A DNA stretch of 64,000 bases from Ectobius pallidus (taxonomy: Eukaryota; Arthropoda; Insecta; Blattodea; Ectobiidae): NCBI GenBank assembly GCA_964059195.1, contig CAXKWD010000006.1:2224530-2288529 (forward strand), in the 5' to 3' direction. Positions 33,446 through 44,868 of the stretch are shown here, in pieces. The notes beneath the pieces are model-generated. The model ran no database searches. It saw only the letters and a list, made by a program, of their open reading frames with translations, and was not told the DNA's origin. Made by a program: the position numbers and the translations under genes. Every line of letters starts with the position of its first letter. Position 1 is the first letter of the stretch.

Positions 33446-33924
33446 GTAAGTATCCCAAAATGTCCAGATGTGTTGTATTTATCAAGAATTTTAAGGGGAT
33501 TTCACATTTTTTGGCAGAAATATTCAATATTTTGGCATAATTCTTAATCCGTGAGTGGTCACCTATGAGCATTTTGCTCACACAAAATTTCATATTTTGT
33601 TTACAAAAGTTTGGTGGAAGGGATGGACTTCTCCCGCCTCTACCTGACTTTCAAAATACAGTCCTTCGTGTAATTGTAAAGATTCACGCCATTTACATTG
33701 TTTGTCTGATTGAGTGCTATGGTGTGAGCATTTCTCTCGTCACACGACCAGGTGAGCTAATGCTTCATTTCATACTACAAGCAATTTTTTTTGTGATGTT
33801 TCCAGATATAAAAATTTTGGAACGTGCACTATTGAACCAAAAAAGTTAAATATAAATATAATAAGTATATTTAATATAATGTATAATAACACATATATTA
33901 TTAACTCCGTTGCATTAACATCCA
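33446..33924. other. start of second intron; no feature
   Basis: An open frame at 33,565-33,849 has one acceptor-like tract (tttgtttacaaaag) but no recognisable domain; the joined exons 2 and 3 already form a continuous domain, so I leave it out. Confidence 0.4.
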
Positions 33925-34180
33925 GGAAGGGACAAGGCCTACCACTCGACCGCTCATCTACCATAGGCAGATGCAGGATTGGGGGCATGTGGTCAGCATG
34001 CCGTCACCCACGGTCAGGTTTCCATGATCGGAGTCGCAACTTTGAATCACGAAGCTGAGTGCACCCCTACCAGACCTCCCTACCTTAGAAAAATCCAAGG
34101 AGGTACTGGGGATCGAACCGGGCCGACAGATCTATAGTCAGCGATGCTATCCACAAGACCACGCCGGTGGTCATACATAT
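33925..34180 (-). mobile_element. tRNA-derived SINE copy
   Basis: On the minus strand: A-box-like tggtcttgtggatagc near 34,165, B-box-like ggttcgatccccag near 34,105, then a body with 'ggtgcactcagcttcgtga' and a GC-rich block ending 'gtgggtgacggcatgctgac'. It has the same body as the copy at 63,805-64,000. Adjacent sequence ('gtagatgagcggtcgagtgg', minus) may be a second tRNA-like unit. Boundaries are approximate. Confidence 0.65.
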
Positions 34181-34344
34181 ATTACAGTGTGTGTAATATA
34201 AATAATATAAATTTATAACATATTAGATAGTGGTATATAAAAGATAAAATAACTTAAATCACAAACAGAGAAAGGAGAACAACAGGAATTACCAGAGAAA
34301 ACCCACGAACACTACAGATAATTTAAGTAGGTAACATATTCAGT

Positions 34345-36641
34345 AAGTAGTGTGATTTTGTTCATAACGTCAGAGGAGGAATGTGAGGAATAAGAGGGAC
34401 GGGAGGAATGAGAGTGGAGGGGAATGCTTGCGTCACAGATCACGTGAAAGGAGGCGCTGGAGGGGAGGGAGGAATGATGACGTCACAACATACGTCACAA
34501 GTGGGCGTGGCTATGACGTCATGACCTTGGTCCATGGTCACGTGATTCAAAATGGCATCGGTTCCGGTTCCTATTTCAAATGGCGGACCAAGCGCGAAAT
34601 TTAAAATTTTGAAATTCATAATAGCGGTATATTTGAAAATGGCTACGCTTCCGGTTCCTATTTCAAATGACGTAAGGTGGGAAATTTAAAATTTGTATAT
34701 TGGTAGATGGCGGGTGATTTGAATATTGCAAAAGGTGGAAATTGGATATTACAATTGCAAATGGCGGAATGTGGACATTTAAAATTTGTATTGGTAGATG
34801 GCAGGTGATTTGAAAACTATAAAAATGGCTACGTTTTCCGGTTCCTATTTCAAATGGCGTAAGGTGGGAAATTTGAAATTTGTATATTGGTAGATGTCAG
34901 GAGATTTGAAAATTGGTAATTCAAGATGTCGACATTGCTTACGTCATCAGAGGATTGCTATGACCTACCTCAACAGTGGAGTGGGAGGAGTGGTTTATGA
35001 CGTCACGGCTTACGTCACACGTGGATTATGACATCAGCAGAGGATTACTTACATCATAAGTCAAAATGGCGACATTGCTTACGTCATCAGAGGATGTGGA
35101 GGATTGCTATGACCTATCTCAACAGTGGAGTGGTTTATGACATCATCAGATGATAGCTAACGTCTTAAATTTATATTTCATCAAACAATTTTGATCGTAA
35201 GATGATAATTTCCCTAAAATCTAGCCCTGGGTCAACTCAGCCTCTGGCTTACAAGTTAATACAATAGATTTTACTATTAAGTTTCAAAGGTGTATGTTGC
35301 ATAAGCCTCATCCTTGGTGTTTAGAGGGAGTAATAATATATCATACTTCATTATTCATAGGCGTTTTGTAAAGCATGTATTAAATTTTATATGTATGTGT
35401 TATATCAATTCAGAACTGTGCTAACGTTGTTTCAATGCAGAGAGAGTTTGCTTAGTTAAGCGGAAGTCTCAACTCGCTCGTCTCCTCTTACTGTACGGCT
35501 GTTGCATTAGTGAGTATGTCTTATCAACGCTCAGGTGTTATATGACTGCAACATCTCCATTCAGTGAGACTTATCTGTTTAAAACTAAAATCGTAATATT
35601 ATAACATCACACTCCCATTCCCTTTAATTTTTAAAATGGTTCGTTCATTATGTATTGTATGATTAATTTATTAATCAGCGCCATTCTATTGCGATATATT
35701 AAAAGTTAATATTGCGTTATAACATGAATTATACATATGGAACTGTCTCTGACCCAGGGCTAGGTTTTAGGGAAATTATCATCTTACGATCAAAATTGTT
35801 TGATGAAATATAGTTTTAAGACGTTAGCTATCATCTGATGATGTCATAAACCACTCCACTGTTGAGAAAGGTCATAGCAATCCTCCCAATCCTCTGATGA
35901 CTTAACCAATGTCGCCATTTTGACTTATGATGTAAGTAATCGTCTGATGATGTCATAATCCACTTGTGACGTAAGCCGTGACGTCATAAACCACTCCTCC
36001 CACTCCACTGTTGAGGTAGGTCATAGCAATCCTCTGATGACTTAAGCAATGTCGCCATCTTGAATTGCCAATTTTCAAATCACCTGACATCTACCAATAT
36101 ACAAATTTCAAATTTCCCACCTTACGCCATTTGAAATAGGAACCGGAAAAGTAGCCATTTTTATACAGTTTTCAAATCACCTGCCATCTACCAAAACAAA
36201 TTTTAAATTTCCCACATTCCGCCATTTGCAATTGTAATATCCAATTTCCACCTTTTGCAATTTTCAAATCACCCGCCATCTACCAATATACAAATTTTAA
36301 ATTTCCCACCTTACGTCATTTGAAATGGGAACCGGAAACGTAACCATTTTCAAATATACGGCTATTATAAATTTCCAAATTTGGAATTTCGCGCTTGGTC
36401 CGCCATTTGAAATAGGAACCGAAACCGACGGCATTTTGAATCACTTGACCATGACAAAGGTCATGACGTCATAGCCACGCCCACTTGTGACGTATGTTGT
36501 GACGTCATCATTCCTCCCTCCCATCCAGCGCCTCCTGTCACGTGATCTGTGACGCAAGCATTCCCCCTCCACTCTCATTCCTCCCTCCCCTCTTATTCCT
36601 CATATTCCTCCTCTGACGTCATGAACAAAATCACATTACTT
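34345..36641. mobile_element. 2.3-kb CRE-rich foldback element
   Basis: Left arm 34,345-35,233 and right arm 35,751-36,641 (889 and 891 bp) are inverted copies around a 517-bp spacer. Ends are AAGTAGTGTGATTTTG and the inverse of AAGTAATGTGATTTTG. CAGT directly flanks both ends (34,341-34,344; 36,642-36,645), a likely 4-bp target duplication. Arms contain several TGACGTCA palindromes, a CACGTG site, and reiterated 'tttcaaatggcgg', 'cggttcctatttc' and 'aaggtgggaaattt' modules. No coding capacity. The spacer (35,234-35,750) is unrelated AT-rich DNA. Confidence 0.8.
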
Positions 36642-36645
36642 CAGT

Positions 36646-37065
36646 GTAACTGGCTTTATATAGATCTGTAGCTATCTGAAAACCAACTTTAAATTGTATA
36701 GTTACTTTTCTTTATAATTATAGTTATTTTAAATATCCCACATATTCATAGTGTGATGTTGAGTTCTCTCCGCTAGCATATAACGGGTTCGTAAGCTTCT
36801 ACCATGATGATTTTGATATTAAGTTTTTAATGCCCGGTCTCGACAGGGGTTAAATTTACACTAACCTCAGGTTTGTTAACCTCGGGCAAACATTTTATCT
36901 CGTCCTTGTTACTCACGCATTTCACCACCCTTTTTCGGCAGAGGATTAACTATCGCCATTTTAACTCTCACAGGAAATAGGAACACTAGCGATCTAGAAG
37001 GCAGTGATTGAAAATTCGTTTTTATGAATGCACTTTGTTGCGCGCTGCTTTTGTTTACTTTAATG
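36646..37065. other. gap between foldback element and Myb/SANT gene
   Basis: No repeats or coding signal recognised; 'taacctcaggtttgttaacc' (about 36,863) is a short inverted repeat. Confidence 0.4.
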
Positions 37066-39284
37066 ATGGCAACTGTGAAAATGGAAGATAAAAAGAGAAG
37101 TAGAGGAATAAATTTTTCAATATTTCAGAAGTCTCTATTAATTGAGCTTGTGACAAAGTAAAATCAATTATAGAATGTAAAGCAACCAATGGGATAAATA
37201 TAAAACAGGAGGAGGAAACATGGAAGAAGATTACGAGAGAATTCAACAGCACTAAAAATGTGACCACATGAAGCAGTATGCAATTAAAGCAATTTTATAA
37301 AAATCTTAAAAAGAATGCCAAGAAAGCAAGAGGCAAAGAACGTTTAGAACGTTTAAAAACCGGTGGTGGCCAGTGTACCACTAAAATAGACGAATCTGTA
37401 ATTTGTCTTACTGAAGACCAAATTGAGCCACGCAGGAATTCGTATGACTGCGACACAGAATACTTTGGTAAGTATTTGCATTTTTTGTTTTGAGTTAGAA
37501 TTGAGGAAAACACGACTTCAGTTTCCTTATACGATGGTGTATCAATAAATAACCGGAGTGATTTAATTGTATTTAAATAAACCGCCCTGGAACGAAACGG
37601 CTTCTAGCAGCGGAAAGGCCAATCCTTCGTTTACAGTGTTGTGAATCCCAGTCACGCAAAACGATTATGTTAGGAGTAAGACCCGGATATCGCAGGTGGC
37701 GTTTTCTGTATCCAACTTGGAACTGAAATTGCAGCAATGCGCATCGATCAAGTTTTGTGTTCTTCTAGACAACACTCCTACAGAAACCTTGAAAATGGTC
37801 CAGCAAAAATATAAAGACCAGAACAAAAGTCTTTGAGTGGCCCAAACGTTTCAAAGAGGGTTATGAAGACCTTCAAGATTCTCTGCACCCTGGAAGACCC
37901 TTAACAGCAGAAACGGAAGTTAACATCAACACAATTGATGCAACTGTGCAAGAAGATCGTCGCATAACAATTGCGAAGGTTGTAGTTATAATGAATTTGT
38001 CTTGAGGAACCAGATCTTGCCAGGACAGAATGGATCTTGCACCAAGTCAATGCCCCGGCTCATCGAGCGAGTGCAACTCAAGATGTCATCGATGAATTGG
38101 GCATTGAGATCATGCCTCATCCACTGCCTCCCACCTTGCGGAGATTCTCCGGATCTCCCACCTTGCTATTTTCACCTCTCCCCTTAAGTGAAAAAGGAGC
38201 TACGTGGTTGCCATTTTCAAAGTGATAAGGGGTTGACAACGTTGTCATGGATATACTGAAAAGACTGCAAAAAGGGGTTCAGTGAGTGTTTCGAACAATG
38301 GGTAAATCGTTGGAATAGTTGTATTTCATAAAATGGAGGATACTTCGAAAGTTTGCAAGTAAATTTGAATGAAATAAAGCCATTGTGTGTTAATTACAAA
38401 ATTAGTCCGGTTATTTATTAATACACCTTCGTACAAACATTGTAATTATAAAATATTATTTAGGAGACACTACTAATGTACCGGTAATCGAAAAGGAAAG
38501 CTGTAGTGACATGGGATTTACAGTGCTGGTAGAAGTTGAAAATCAAAATCAAAATGAAACCAGCACATCCTTACAAAACCTCACACTACCCCAGTCCAGC
38601 ACAACACAAGAGACGAATATACGACAGACTGGGACATCAAATCAACAAAAAGTCTCAGGCACAGAAAATGACTTACTTCTTGAGGAATCAGCAATAATTG
38701 AGTGTACACCACGAGTATGTTATTGGTTTTTAATAAACCTTTATGTAACAATTTTTTTATTTTAATTTCATTGTTACGCACTACGGTACTGTTGACTTAA
38801 CGTTCACCTAAAAGCCTAAAATTTATCCTTAATATAAATTCAGTTAAATGAGTAATACTGCTACAAGAAACATGAATCTTGTCTCCATTAACATGGTCCC
38901 ATTATGTGATTATAATGTTTTCTTTAGTCCATTAATTGTCTGTAAAAATTACATTAGAATATACGGTAATACATCACATCATTAATTTGTTTTTGCACAT
39001 TCTTCTTTATTGTGCCATTAATATATTGAAAATCTGTATTTGCATACTAAAGCTTTAACGGGGTGGTCTCGAAGGGGAGGGAAGACACCCAGCTAGAGGC
39101 AGGTCTGTACTCTCAGCTGTTCGATGTGATTGAACTCTTCTCCTGCAGGAGTATAAACGTTTTCATTTCTGATCTTTCTTTCCCACAGGCCAGTCGTGAT
39201 AACATAGCTGCGCTTGCCGAAGACAGAGAAACTCTCTGCAGAACGGAAATAAAATTATTTGAAGAAAATATATTTATGAAATAA
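37066..39284 (+). pseudogene. Myb/SANT (PF13873-like) DNA-binding protein gene, three exons, exon 1 broken
   Basis: Exon 1 37,066-37,467 (donor TTTG/GTAAGT), exon 2 38,464-38,714 (acceptor TATTATTTAG, donor CGA/GTATGT), exon 3 39,189-39,284 (acceptor TTTCCCACAG). Phases match at both junctions. Exon 1 reads RGINFSIFQKSLLIELV, then after a frameshift KSIIECKATNGINIKQEEET, WKKITREFNST, an in-frame TGA where Arg is expected, and LKQFYKNLKKNAKKARGKER...TGGG, the three-helix layout of Myb/SANT-like DNA-binding proteins linked to zeste, NAIF1 and Harbinger partners. Exon 2 is polar linker; exon 3 gives ASRDNIAALAEDRETLCRTE. Either a recently broken gene or base errors. It lies in an intron of the TTF1-like gene, same strand. 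Confidence 0.7.
37532..38431 (+). mobile_element. deleted mariner in the first intron of the Myb/SANT gene
   Basis: Ends are cgatggtgtatcaataaata (37,532) and the inverse of cgaaggtgtattaataaata (to 38,431), flanked by TA (37,530-37,531; 38,432-38,433). The interior keeps transposase scraps: VFEWPKRFKEGYEDLQDSLH (about 37,830), HQVNAPAHRASATQ (38,037; the HxDNAPAH motif with Asp changed to Val) and FEQWVNRWNSC near 38,290. Length 900 bp versus about 1.3 kb, so internally deleted and dead. Confidence 0.8.
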
Positions 39285-39690
39285 GAGATATTAGAAATGA
39301 AGGGGACCGAAAGACTCAATCAAGAAACTACTCATGAGAAAGCAGTCTATTACAGAGAAAAAAGGGGAAGCACTTAAATGAGAGTGACAGTTAATAGTAT
39401 GTGGAATATTTGTAGTAGTAGTGTGTATTTATTTCTCACAAAAAATTCTCACATATAAACCACATTATTTACATTAACCGGCGCACGGGTCGGTGTCGAC
39501 CATACGTGCTCACTGCATACACTTAAATTATTACCCCATAAAAACCCAGTTGAAAAACTATATTCCATTATTTACATAACTACGAGTAACCCCAGACGTA
39601 ACCGCCACCCCCAAGCAAGTAAAAATTTCATAGACACATAGACATTATTAAGACATAAAATAAAAAGAAAATAATAAAAAATAATACATA
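39285..39690. other. short AT-rich gap
   Basis: Possible 3' untranslated DNA of the Myb/SANT gene; nothing else recognised. Confidence 0.35.
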
Positions 39691-39694
39691 GATT

Positions 39695-41770
39695 TCCTTA
39701 ATTCTCTAAATCTACGCTTTCTCTCATACATCTAACTATCTGCAGAAATTTACATAACCCCTGCCAATTGTGCTCATCCAGTAATAGATTTAGACATGCC
39801 TCCCTACTTCTTTGCGAGTTTAAAAATTTGTCGGGTAGCATCATAACTCTCCAGCGCTCTGTAACTCCACATCCCGCCAAGATATGAACCCAGGTTTCAT
39901 TTTCCCTGCACATTGGGCAGATTCTCCCATCTTATCCGAAATTCTCTCAGTTTTCCATCTTCCCAGGCGAATCCAGGCCATTGCTGCTCTATCTTCCGCA
40001 CCCAATCTTTCTATATATACTTCCCTTCCCCAATTAGCCTTTAATTCTGCTTGTAACTCTAATGACACTTTACCATTACAATCAGCCTCGATGTTCTGCC
40101 TCTCGATATCAATTAGTCTCCCTCTTATCTTCTTCCAAATATTTTTTCTATTCTCAATCCCCTTCTCCCACACCCACCCCATCCCTATACCCTCCAAACC
40201 CCTTTTTATTTGGACGCCCAGTTTGTTCTTTTTAGATTCTCAAGTGGTTCATTGTAACAAATAAATTTTAAAGATGTATCTTCAGCCTTCAATAAATTTA
40301 ACCAGTATTTTATTGTCATAATTTTTTATTTATTTATTTATTTAATCAAGAATGAACATTACAGGTATACACCCAATTACAATGTTCATGACTATGCTAA
40401 CAATACATAATGTACTTTCAATAACACAAATATGAAGTAGATATAGTAAAAAGTAGAAAAGTTAGGATAATGACAATGTAAGGTAAGAAGTAAAGAGAGT
40501 AGGCGAGAGTAAAGGGAATAAGAGAGATAAGGAGAAAGCAAGCATGAAGGATGTAGAGAAAAAAATAAAAATTAAATAAGAGTAAAACTAGTATAATAAA
40601 ACAGTGAAAAATATGTTAGTTGACAACGGTGTTGCTATTCACACACAGATTCCTATGAATTACCATTTTGGACAAGTTTTAACAGTTGGCTTGTAGCAGA
40701 ATTAAATTGTTTGAGATTCATTCCAAATATATCTATATTAAGTGGGTGGATTTGATTGTACCTATTCAAAGTTCTGTTTATTGGTGAATTTTTCTGTAAG
40801 TCTGTGTTTACTCTAGGAGTAAAAAATAGTTTTCTTAATCTACTATTTTTACTGGGTACATACATATAAATTTTTTCTATAAGGTTTCTATCATCATTAT
40901 GGGAATTAATTATTTTATACAAAAAACTTAATGACTGACATGCTCTTCTATGTGCCAAAGCTTGGAATTCAAAATTTCCCAGGAGTTTATCATAATTCAT
41001 ATACAATGGATAAATGTCACAAACTTTAAACATTAAAAACTTGAGGAATTTATTTTGTACTTTTTCGATCATTTTTTTGTTCTTTACAGTAAACGGATCC
41101 CAAATGATTGATCCATATTCCAAATTTTGTCTAACGAGAGAATAATATAAACGAGTTAATGTTTCCTGGCTTAGCATGTATGAATTTCTCATTATGAAAC
41201 CAAGGATTCCCAATGCTTTCCTAACTGTTAATTCTATATGTTCATTAATATGTTGCAGAATGTTGTGTCGCATGTAATTCCCCACTCTTTTCTCACCCCG
41301 CTATTTGCCGCACCTCTTCTACCCTCAAAATCCTTTTCAGGAAAATATTCTGTATTTGAGCTAAACTCTCTAATTTTTCCCACCCCCAAAGTTCGGAACC
41401 ATACAACATTGTTGCTCTCGCCGTAGCATAATAAATTTTCAATAATATAGCGACTGGCATATCCGGTATTTTTGCCATTGAGGCAAGTAACTCCCCCACT
41501 TGTCTGCGCCCCCTCCCACTGGCGTAATTTATGTGCTTTGTCCATTTCCCGTTCATGGATAAACATATACCCAAATAGAAATGTCTTAACATTTTCAATT
41601 CTTTTCCCTCGGTACAACCATAATTCATCTCGGCTGTAAACAGATCCATTTTTAAAAGTTACCGCCTTCGTTTTTTCTGCATTAACAGCAAGACCCCAGG
41701 TAGAGCAATAAACATCCAGCCTATCAATACATTTAAGAAGACCTTTCATAGATGTGCTACAGAGCAGAGG
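39695..41770 (-). pseudogene. LINE A: RT thumb and C-terminal zinc-knuckle code, split by LINE B
   Basis: Upstream part 41,770-41,285 reads CIDRLDVYCSTWGLAVNAEK, KWTKHINYASGRGRRQVGEL, then LLKIYYATARATMLYGSELW and FLKRILRVEEV in two frames. The downstream part 40,245-39,698 reads WGREVYIERLGAEDRAAMAW, RLGRWKTERI, then CRENETWVHILAGC (C..C..H..C type knuckle). These are the C-terminal regions of a non-LTR retrotransposon polyprotein. The catalytic core and endonuclease are absent; several frameshifts. The two parts are separated by LINE B at about 40,321-41,284, same strand. Confidence 0.75.
40321..41284 (-). pseudogene. LINE B: 5'-truncated C-terminal RT region inserted in LINE A
   Basis: A 210-codon minus-strand frame (41,285-40,653) reads HINEHIELTVRKALGILGFI, LTRLYYSLVRQNLEYGSIIW, IEKVQNKFLKFLMFKVC, ending …LLKLVQNGNS. 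This is the post-catalytic tail of a CR1/Jockey-like LINE (SLVRQNLEYGSIIWDP motif). A 3' UTR follows to a (TAAA)-type tail at 40,321-40,345 ('atttatttatttatttaatc' on the plus strand). 5' truncation is normal for LINE insertion. Confidence 0.8.
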
Positions 41771-43022
41771 CCCTGTGATTCATTTTACTTGTATAGGCTT
41801 GCTGTATGTGTTTGGGTGGCACATGTGTAGTCGCAGCCAAAGATATGTGGGTTTTTTAATTGTTTAATTTTGCAAGAAAAAAGTATTACTTATGAAAATC
41901 GTATATTATTGTATAAATTGTATATTACTTTAAATATAAGACCTACAAAACGCGCATAATTTACACAATATAAATTATTTGTTCTTGTATGTTTTTGCTG
42001 CTTTACTTTTGTTTGCCAGAAATAAATACAATTTTCTAAAGTACCATTTAAATGCCTAATTTATTAATTTACAAGACTAAACATAATTTTAGTGCCTTAA
42101 ATCAACATCTACTAATAAGACACAAATACGTCTAGAGTGGCAACAAATAGAGTGGGAAACTTGGTTTCACTGTCTCGTTTTGTCTATTCTTTCTCCGAAA
42201 ATAGTTTTTATTTCTTACTATCTTTATTCAGACTGTTTTCTTCCAATTTCTTTTTCTTTGTTTCTCTGGTTCTCTATCTTTCTATTTTTTCCCAAACATT
42301 TCACTTTAACTAACACCATCCTTCACAGTTCCTTCCATAAGTCCAGCTATTTCTTCAACTAAAGTCCGTTCCTTCTTTTAGCTGTAGCTTTTCGAGTTCC
42401 CTTGGATGTGTCGTCCCTTACTTCAATACAACCAGACCGGAACATTCTGAGTTACCATGCAGATAGTGATAATTATCCTAAACAAGCTGCTAATCACCCT
42501 ATACTGATAAAACAAGTTCTTTGCATTATAGTATTTACTATTGGTGTATTTCATGGGAGAGTGTGGCAGTATATGGGGACATCAATTGGTAGCATTTGTT
42601 ATACGAATAGATACATTGAGAGTCATCTGCCATGCAGGATGGATATGTGAAAACAGACAATATCCAAGGGAGAAATGGCAGAGAATACCTGATAAAAGAT
42701 TTGGGGAATAATGCCATTCGTACCGAAGTTTAAGAGATCGTGGAGTGGGTATGTGTGCTTTCATGCTTCCAACTACCGCAATGAATTAGAGTGGCATGAT
42801 GCAGTCGCATATGGATGTTTATGGGTGTCTGTTTCCTTCACTATCCTATCTCTAGTACCCATAATCTGCATTATACATACAATCCATACCCTGCTCTTTC
42901 ATTTGTATATTTCAGGATTTTAAAATGGTCCCACATTTTCAAAAGAAATAATAGTTGTCATGGCTTTTCCTTCTCTCATGTATTGTTTACTTAACACATT
43001 TGTAATAATTTTTGTTTTAAAG
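41771..43022. other. intron sequence, nothing recognised
   Basis: AT-rich with pyrimidine-rich text at 42,180-42,380. Open frames are short and lack domain signal. Ends in the acceptor 'tttttgttttaaag' of the third Myb-gene exon. Confidence 0.4.
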
Positions 43023-43192
43023 GAATATGGCATACAAGATGCTACACCTTTCACGAGAATCGGACGCCTTAAATGGTCTTCTCAGGAACGCCTCAGATTT
43101 GCAAGACACATCGGTCAAGGGCTTCCGCACCGCTCCCTTCACAGCATCTTCAGTAGATTCTGTATTGAATTTAGACCTGAAAGAAAAGGAAG
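43023..43192 (+). CDS. TTF1/REB1-like Myb-domain protein, third coding exon (GC donor)
   Basis: Acceptor TTTTAAAG, then EYGIQDATPFTRIGRLKWSS, QERLRFARHIGQGLPHRSLH and SIFSRFCIEFRPERKG. Joined to exon 2 it reads …NWNRFSL-EYGIQD…, the continuous linker and second helical region of a TTF1-type Myb repeat (F..HIGQGLP.RSL.S.F.RF). The only donor that keeps frame is AG/GCAAGT at 43,193, a GC-AG intron; the split Arg codon (AG + A) is completed at 46,669 to give ERKGR-FYPDED. Confidence 0.75.
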
Positions 43193-43234
43193 GCAAGTAT
43201 CTACTCAGAACTATAATAGCAATGTATATATAAA

Positions 43235-43430
43235 GTATGCAATGTAAGGCTTTAGTGGACAAATCATTCATATCGATGAGAAAAAGCCAAGTATACAATA
43301 GTTTTGAGTACATGGGGCATACAATAGTTTTTAGTAAAAGTTCTATAATTTTACTACTAATGAGCTGAGTATTTCCCTTATTTTCATTAATCCTGCGTAA
43401 AGAAAGCAAATAAATATCGTCTTGTGCCAT
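43235..43430 (-). repeat. dispersed repeat, three copies in the window
   Basis: About 195 bp nearly identical to 45,817-46,012, and in part to 57,790-57,910. Shared text: 'gtaaaagttctataatttta', 'ctactaatgagctgagt', 'attaatcctgcgtaaagaaa'. Copies 1 and 2 are direct repeats 2.6 kb apart around the Penelope-like fragment, so one may have arisen by local duplication. Confidence 0.8.
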
Positions 43431-43639
43431 TAACGATGTTTGTAAAATTGGCTTTCTATAGATTTGTTTCTTTTTTAGACATACTTTAAAAACACAGTGA
43501 ACATAATAATTTTGAATAATTAAACTAAATTTATTAAATTAAATTGAAATTACATCTCATTTTATGATATTTTTGCAACAGTTCAGGAGGCACATCTCAA
43601 CTGTCAGTCATGGTGTAATGGTCTAAGCCAGGGCTATCC

Positions 43640-44304
43640 AACATGAGGCCAATGTGATTGTATTGGCAGAATTCTGGACAAACATAATAATAGGACCATC
43701 TACAAGGCTACAAAGAAAATTAAACAGTATCTCAATTCTGGTAAAAACGAACAGAACCCCTTGATAAAGCGGCGTGTACAGACTACCATGCAGCCGTGGG
43801 AGCGTCTACATCGGCACCACAAAGAGAAGCATTAATACTAGACTGAAAGAGCATATTGGTCAATGTACATTGGGAAACATTAAAAAATCGGCAGTCGAAG
43901 AGCACTCCCTACAATTTGGTCATGACATCCGTTCTAGAAAAACAGAATATCTCAGTTCGACCACACACTAATTCCCCATTCTATACCGGGAAGCTATTGA
44001 GATACAGAAACACACGAACAACTTTAACAGAAAAGAAGAAATGCAGAGTACACAGAACATAGATTTCTGTCATTTCTGAAACTAAATGCAGGCCCACAAA
44101 ACCCGGATCTATCGGCTCACGACAGCCAAACGCCAGAGTGTGAGGAGGAGGTATAAATACCAGTGGGTTGAGAGCTTGCCAGCAGTTTGCAGCCGACCAC
44201 CTAGCTGTAAGGAACCAGCTCTGAAGATGCCAGACGTAGTTTGTGGTGAAACGTCAGCAATATCAACGGACAGACCACAGCCATACAGCACGGGAATGGA
44301 AATA
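43640..44304 (+). pseudogene. Penelope-like element fragment with GIY-YIG endonuclease code
   Basis: The frame from about 43,665 reads KATKKIKQYLNSGKNEQNPL, then RVYRLPCSRGSVYIGTTKRS, INTRLKEH, and KSAVEEHSLQFGHDI (43,774-43,971). VY...YIG with the following R...KEH and AV.EHS...GH is the GIY-YIG nuclease domain at the C terminus of Penelope-like elements. Upstream RT is missing. The 3' part contains 'ggaggtataaatacc' and a hammerhead-like motif, both repeated in a second copy at 46,018-46,190. Truncated 5' and broken by frameshift after 43,971. Confidence 0.75.
44215..44262 (+). ncRNA. hammerhead-ribozyme-like motif of the Penelope-like element
   Basis: Contains CTGAAGA (CUGANGA core, 44,221-44,227), a short stem-loop, GAAA (44,248-44,251) and CGTC, with GCT before and AGC after able to pair as stem I. 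Minimal type I hammerheads with very short stem III are known in Penelope-like elements. The copy at 46,100 has TAAA instead of GAAA and should be inactive. Folding was judged by eye only. Confidence 0.45.
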
Positions 44305-44866
44305 CAGTGGTACCTCGAGATACGAGTGCCCTAACATACGAGTTATTTGAGATACGAGCTGTCGAGCGAGCTAAGTTTTGTTTTGAAAAACGAGCGACAT
44401 TTGAGATACGAGGAACGGCCAGCTGCGACGCTGCACACGGCCCACCAGCTTACTGCGCCTGCGCCTCGTGCGTCTCGCGCATTATCCTACGTATTCCCCC
44501 AGTGTGCTTGTTTACCTCGCTGTCGAAGCATCTTTGCTAAGTTTTTCTAGGGCTTTGCGCTTTTTTTGCATTTACATGCAGGAGGTGATCTCTACAAGTG
44601 AGATAAAAGAGATCTTGGGAATGTGGGAGAGAGTTTCACAGTTCGTGGAAAAGAAACACCTCTCTTTTATTATGTTTTTATACAATATTTGTCATTTATA
44701 AATACATTTTTCTTATTAAAACAATTGGGGGTAGCATTTTTGGGGCTGGAACGGATTAATGGCATTTCAATTAATTTCAATGGGGAAAATTGCTGTGAGA
44801 TACGAGCAAATTGACATACGAGCAAGGCTACGGAACGAATTAAACTCGTATCTTGAGGTATCACTG
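44305..44866. mobile_element. CAGTGG-ended MITE (pogo/Tigger-like), 562 bp
   Basis: Ends are CAGTGGTACCTCGAGATACG (44,305) and the inverse of CAGTGATACCTCAAGATACG (to 44,866), flanked by TA at 44,303-44,304 and 44,867-44,868. 'gatacgag' recurs through the interior. CAGT ends and TA targets suit the pogo/Tigger branch of Tc1/mariner. It sits at the very 3' end of the Penelope-like fragment. The interior frames are not genes. Confidence 0.85.
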
Positions 44867-44868
44867 TA

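Noticed and set aside
33565..33849. Extra exon of the TTF1-like gene
   Set aside because: Exons 2 and 3 join directly into a continuous domain; this frame has no donor in phase and no domain similarity.
39884..40264. 126-codon plus-strand open frame
   Set aside because: It is antisense to recognisable LINE A code (WGREVYIERLGAEDRAAMAW); a shadow frame. The plus-strand frames at 51,669-52,454 are likewise shadows of LINE C.
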